Source of the DNA: Acetofilamentum sp.
Lineage (GTDB): Bacteria; Bacteroidota; Bacteroidia; Bacteroidales; JAFGUD01
Reading direction: 5' to 3'
DNA length: 9,220 nucleotides
NCBI GenBank assembly: GCA_020722645.1
Contig: DYKL01000123.1
Span: 1 to 9,220 of the forward strand
Under the pieces are notes generated by a model. The model ran no database searches. It was not told where the DNA came from and saw only the letters and a program-made list of their open reading frames with translations. This document shows, in pieces, positions 6,604-9,220 of this stretch (the first letter of the stretch is position 1; each line of letters starts with the position of its first letter). The translations under genes and the position numbers were made by a program.

Positions 6604-8405
6604 TAGTACCGATGAATAAATATTCTTTTCTGATTTTTCACGCACAATACGATGATTTTTTAAATAAAATTCAGGAAATCGGAGTATTACACGTAATCGA
6701 AAAGAAAATAAATCTAACAGATGATTTGTCGTCAAAAAATTTGTTAATAAATCAATTTGAAAAAGCCATTGCTTTTTTGAAAAAAAGAGAGCCCGAAGAA
6801 GTTGAAAATAAAAACTTTGAAGCTAAACAAGGCAGCGAACTATTAAAAGAAATTATTGAAAAACAAAACAAACAAGAAGAATTAAAAAATAATTTTCTGA
6901 CACTGAATAAAGAATTTAGTTTAGTTGAACCTTGGGGTGAATTTTCGGTCGAAAACATTAAAAAGCTTGAAAAGAAAGGAATTTTAGTTAAATTTTATCA
7001 ATGCGGCATCAAAAAATTCGACATTGAAAAATTAAACGAGATATGTACAGTCGAAAAAATATCCGAAAATTCTACTAATGTTTTTTTTGTTGCAATTAGT
7101 AACGATAAATCAGCATTTGATAAAATAAACTATGAAGAAATTAAAAATTTAACAAGAAATTATTTAGAAATAAGACAAGAAATTGAAAAAACAGAACAAG
7201 AGCTTCAGAACATAGAAAATTATTTTGATTTCCTTTCACTTAACTCAATAGAATCATTAGAAAAAGCTAAAAACGAGATAGCAAAATCAACTGATTATCA
7301 AAAAGTTAAATTGATGACAAATATTGAATTGGAAGGGAAAGTTATGCTACTTGAAGGTTGGGTTCCGAAAACCGAAGAAGACAAAATTACTGATTATTTA
7401 GAAAAAAATAATTTAGTTTATCTCAAAGAAAGACCAACCCCTGATGATAAAGTTCCTATTTTGTTGAAAAACAACAGATTTGCAAGATTATTTGAACTAA
7501 TCGGCAGCTTATTTTCATTGCCATCATATACAGAATTAGACTTAACACCGTTTTTTGCACCATTTTTTATGATGTTTTTTGGTTTTTGTCTTGGAGATGC
7601 CGGATACGGATTATTATTTGTTATTGGAGCAGGCTTGTATAAAATAAAAGCCAAAAAAGAGCTGAAACCTATATTATCGCTTGTTCAATGGCTCGGGTTA
7701 TCAACAATAATATTTGGAGTAATATCAGGTACTCTGTTCGGCATAAACTTAATTGATGCAAAAATCCCGATGCTCGAAAATGTCAAAGACTTATTCCTTA
7801 ATTCCGATAAAATGTTTAAATTAGCCTTAGGATTCGGCGGATTACAAATTGTTTTCGGGCTTGGAATTAAAGCGGCTAATCTAATAAGAATGAACGGTAT
7901 AAAATTCGCTCTTTCAACAATAGGCTGGCTTATAGTAATAATAGGAAGTGTTGTTTATGTCATTTTAACAGGTGCAAAACTTATACCTTCATCTAATGCT
8001 ATTCTATATGTCATATTGGGCTTAGGCGGATTTTTTATTCTATTTTTCAGCGACCCCAAAGCATCAATACCTGCACGTATAGGTAAAGGAATATGGGATG
8101 TATATTCAACAGTAACAGGTATATTCGGAGACATTTTGTCATATATTCGTCTTTTTGCCTTAGGTTTGTCAAGTGCAATTCTGGGTTTCGTGATAAACGA
8201 TATCGGATTGCAGATTTTAGGCTCAGGTTCGGTCATTGGACATATTCTTTTTGTAATATTTCTTTTGTTAGGACACACGCTAAATATCTTAATTTCATCA
8301 TTAGGCTCTTTTGTACACCCGATGAGGTTAACATTTGTGGAATTTTACAAAAACGCCGGATTTGCAGGCGGAGGCAAAGAATATAAACCGTTCAAATCAA
8401 ATTAA
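6600..8405 (+). CDS. atpI: V/A-type ATPase subunit I (membrane stator, ion channel)
   Basis: 601 residues, on the short side of the usual 600-660. The N-terminal cytosolic arm (about 1-300) starts with M-I-V-P-M-N-K-Y, the family start, and includes a coiled coil near 185-215. The membrane half begins near P308-S309-Y310-T311-E312, with T-P-F-F-A-P-F-F and G-D-A-G-Y-G (332-337) matching the first helices, then about seven or eight hydrophobic segments in all. Arg517 in L-S-Y-I-R-L-F-A-L-G-L and Arg576 in H-P-M-R-L-T-F-V-E-F-Y match the two membrane arginines that interact with the rotor carboxylate, so ion transfer should be intact. H559-T560-L561-N562 is also conserved. The start overlaps atpD by 4 bp (ATGA). 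A second in-frame ATG at 6612 is less likely. It is followed by a 62-bp AT-rich gap to atpK. Confidence 0.96.
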   Translation: MIVPMNKYSFLIFHAQYDDFLNKIQEIGVLHVIEKKINLTDDLSSKNLLINQFEKAIAFLKKREPEEVENKNFEAKQGSELLKEIIEKQNKQEELKNNFLTLNKEFSLVEPWGEFSVENIKKLEKKGILVKFYQCGIKKFDIEKLNEICTVEKISENSTNVFFVAISNDKSAFDKINYEEIKNLTRNYLEIRQEIEKTEQELQNIENYFDFLSLNSIESLEKAKNEIAKSTDYQKVKLMTNIELEGKVMLLEGWVPKTEEDKITDYLEKNNLVYLKERPTPDDKVPILLKNNRFARLFELIGSLFSLPSYTELDLTPFFAPFFMMFFGFCLGDAGYGLLFVIGAGLYKIKAKKELKPILSLVQWLGLSTIIFGVISGTLFGINLIDAKIPMLENVKDLFLNSDKMFKLALGFGGLQIVFGLGIKAANLIRMNGIKFALSTIGWLIVIIGSVVYVILTGAKLIPSSNAILYVILGLGGFFILFFSDPKASIPARIGKGIWDVYSTVTGIFGDILSYIRLFALGLSSAILGFVINDIGLQILGSGSVIGHILFVIFLLLGHTLNILISSLGSFVHPMRLTFVEFYKNAGFAGGGKEYKPFKSN

Positions 8406-8467
8406 AAAAAGCTAATTACTAATTAAACAATTAAAAACAATATTAACAAAAATAAAATTTAAAAATT

Positions 8468-8929
8468 ATGTCAACTGCAGTTATTCTTGCTTACATTGGA
8501 CTTGCTTTAATGGTAGCATTAGCAGGTACCGGAAGTGCTATTGGAGTAGTCGCCGGAGGAAATGCAACAATTGGATCATTAAAAAAGAACGAAGAAGCAT
8601 TTGGTAGCTATATGCTATTGAGTGCTTTACCCGGAACACAAGGTCTTTATGGTTTTGCCGGTTTTTTTATAATCAACGCCAAAATTATGGATATTGGTCT
8701 TGATGTTATTTCAATTGCTCAGGGCATTGCAATTTTCGCAGCAGGTTTTGCCTTAGGACTTGTTGGTTTAATTTCCGCAATAAAACAAGGACAAGTTTGT
8801 GCTAACGGTATTTCGGGAATTGGTGCCGGATACAACATCTTTGGTAAAACAATGGTGCTTGCCGTATTCCCCGAATTATACGCTATTGTCGCTTTTGCTA
8901 CTACTTTTTTGATTAGCAATACTTTGTAG
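8468..8929 (+). CDS. atpK: V-type ATPase subunit K (rotor-ring proteolipid)
   Basis: 153 residues with four transmembrane helices in two hairpins (roughly 5-30, 46-72, 78-105, 126-150), twice the size of a single-hairpin c subunit and typical of V-type K. Helices 1 and 3 are glycine/alanine-rich (G-T-G-S-A-I-G at 20-26; G-L-V-G-L-I at 97-102). The ion carboxylate is Glu136 in F-P-E-L-Y-A-I in helix 4. Helix 2 has Gln58 in L-P-G-T-Q-G-L-Y-G at the matching place, so there is one carboxylate per subunit. L54, T57, Q58, Q107 and E136 have the same spacing as the Na+ ligands L61, T64, Q65, Q110 and E139 of Enterococcus hirae NtpK. No signal peptide is needed. It is the last gene of the operon, after a 62-bp gap that may help its separate, high-level translation (about ten copies per enzyme). 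Confidence 0.96.
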   Translation: MSTAVILAYIGLALMVALAGTGSAIGVVAGGNATIGSLKKNEEAFGSYMLLSALPGTQGLYGFAGFFIINAKIMDIGLDVISIAQGIAIFAAGFALGLVGLISAIKQGQVCANGISGIGAGYNIFGKTMVLAVFPELYAIVAFATTFLISNTL

Positions 8930-8936
8930 AAATCAC

Positions 8937-9038
8937 ATTTTATACTAAACCGCCTGTGGATTTTGTATATTTTAACTTTTTGGGTTTGTAATCCGAATTA
9001 GTTGTATAATTAAATTTGTTGGCGGTTTGATATAAAAT
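8937..9038. repeat. Inverted-repeat element downstream of atpK
   Basis: Arms ATTTTATACTAAACCGCC (8937-8954) and GGCGGTTTGATATAAAAT (9021-9038) are inverted copies matching at 16 of 18 positions; one of the two differences is a T-G wobble. The 66-base core contains two short potential stems: 8958-8962 with 8990-8994 (GGATT/AATCC), and 8996-9000 with 9007-9011. Overall shape (long outer stem, two inner hairpins) recalls the element at 66-195, although the sequences differ. It begins eight bases after the atpK stop and ends at the terminator. It could be a MITE-like insertion or a structured 3' untranslated region. Confidence 0.6.
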
Positions 9039-9040
9039 AA

Positions 9041-9080
9041 AAAAACTGACTTTTGATTTTTCAATTGTCAGTTTTTTTTT
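9041..9080 (+). terminator. Rho-independent terminator of the operon, probably bidirectional
   Basis: AAAAACTGAC (9041-9050) pairs with GTCAGTTTTT (9067-9076). The loop can fold further (TTGA 9053-9056 with TCAA 9061-9064). The stem runs into a run of nine T residues (9072-9080), and the A-run before the stem supplies a T-run for the minus strand, so a convergent transcript could also end here. It lies 112 bases after the atpK stop. Confidence 0.85.
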
Positions 9081-9220
9081 AGAAACGCAAATTTTATAAT
9101 TTTAAATTGTTACCTAACTTTAACGCTGATTTTATACACTACAAAAATTTGGATCAATTGCTTTGATCGGAACTTACTTTTAAAAAGCGTGGATTTACAG
9201 GGCTTTGCTGCTGATTTTTT
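9081..9220. other. Non-coding tail, nothing assignable
   Basis: No plus-strand gene is seen. On the minus strand a frame is open from the window edge to a TAA at 9110-9112 (about 36 codons) but has no recognisable family and could be chance. A 6-bp stem GATCAA/TTGATC with a 5-base loop lies near 9153-9169. The last 35 bases (GCGTGGATTTACAG and CTGATT) recall the ACGC-GGATTTA-type intergenic repeats of some Bacteroidetes; I cannot confirm this. Confidence 0.3.

Noticed and set aside
8093..8386. Plus-strand 97-codon frame inside atpI
   Set aside because: Out-of-frame shadow of the membrane domain containing the conserved Arg517 and Arg576 region; atpI in its own frame is intact.
9110..9220. 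Minus-strand frame open to the window edge (about 36 codons)
   Set aside because: Could be the tail of a convergent gene ending near the bidirectional terminator, but the translation is basic, low in information and matches nothing I recognise.

Overview
The window is a single plus-strand operon of low-GC DNA encoding a complete V/A-type (rotary, vacuolar/archaeal-family) ATPase of the reduced bacterial kind. The gene order is E, DUF2764, A, B, D, I, K. It is preceded by a tandem universal-stress-protein gene and closed by a strong bidirectional terminator. This order, with a DUF2764 protein in the place of subunit C and no recognisable F or G/H gene, is known from Bacteroidetes, Chlamydiae and some spirochaetes. 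No Shine-Dalgarno motifs precede the starts, AT-rich leaders stand in their place, and a TAnnTTTG promoter motif lies upstream. These point to a Bacteroidetes-like (probably Bacteroidales-related) organism. I infer this from style and cannot name a species.

Layout: 1-274 is non-coding and holds a striking nested inverted-repeat element (66-195) and a candidate promoter (242-249). 275-1165 is a two-domain Usp protein, 21 bp from the next gene. 1187-1798 is subunit E (peripheral stalk). 1886-2719 is the DUF2764 protein (presumed central-stalk adaptor). 2809-4563 and 4590-5939 are catalytic A and non-catalytic B. 6010-6603 is D (rotor shaft), overlapping by 4 bp I (6600-8405, membrane stator). 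8468-8929 is K (four-helix rotor-ring proteolipid). 8937-9038 is a second inverted-repeat element and 9041-9080 the terminator. 9081-9220 holds nothing I can assign.

How it works together: A3B3 hydrolyses (or makes) ATP, D plus the DUF2764 protein pass rotation to the K ring, and I with E forms the stator and ion channel. K carries residues that line up with the sodium site of the Enterococcus hirae V-ATPase, so a Na+-coupled pump is a reasonable prediction. The genes seem to be spaced by stoichiometry: equal-copy partners (A-B, D-I) are tightly packed, while 62-89 bp AT-rich gaps, two with hairpins and one with an invading heptamer repeat, lie where copy number should change.

The ATPase operon itself is a known type. 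The less ordinary material is non-coding: the two hairpin-rich inverted-repeat elements flanking the operon, and the 7-bp tandem repeat that has become the last codons of atpB.
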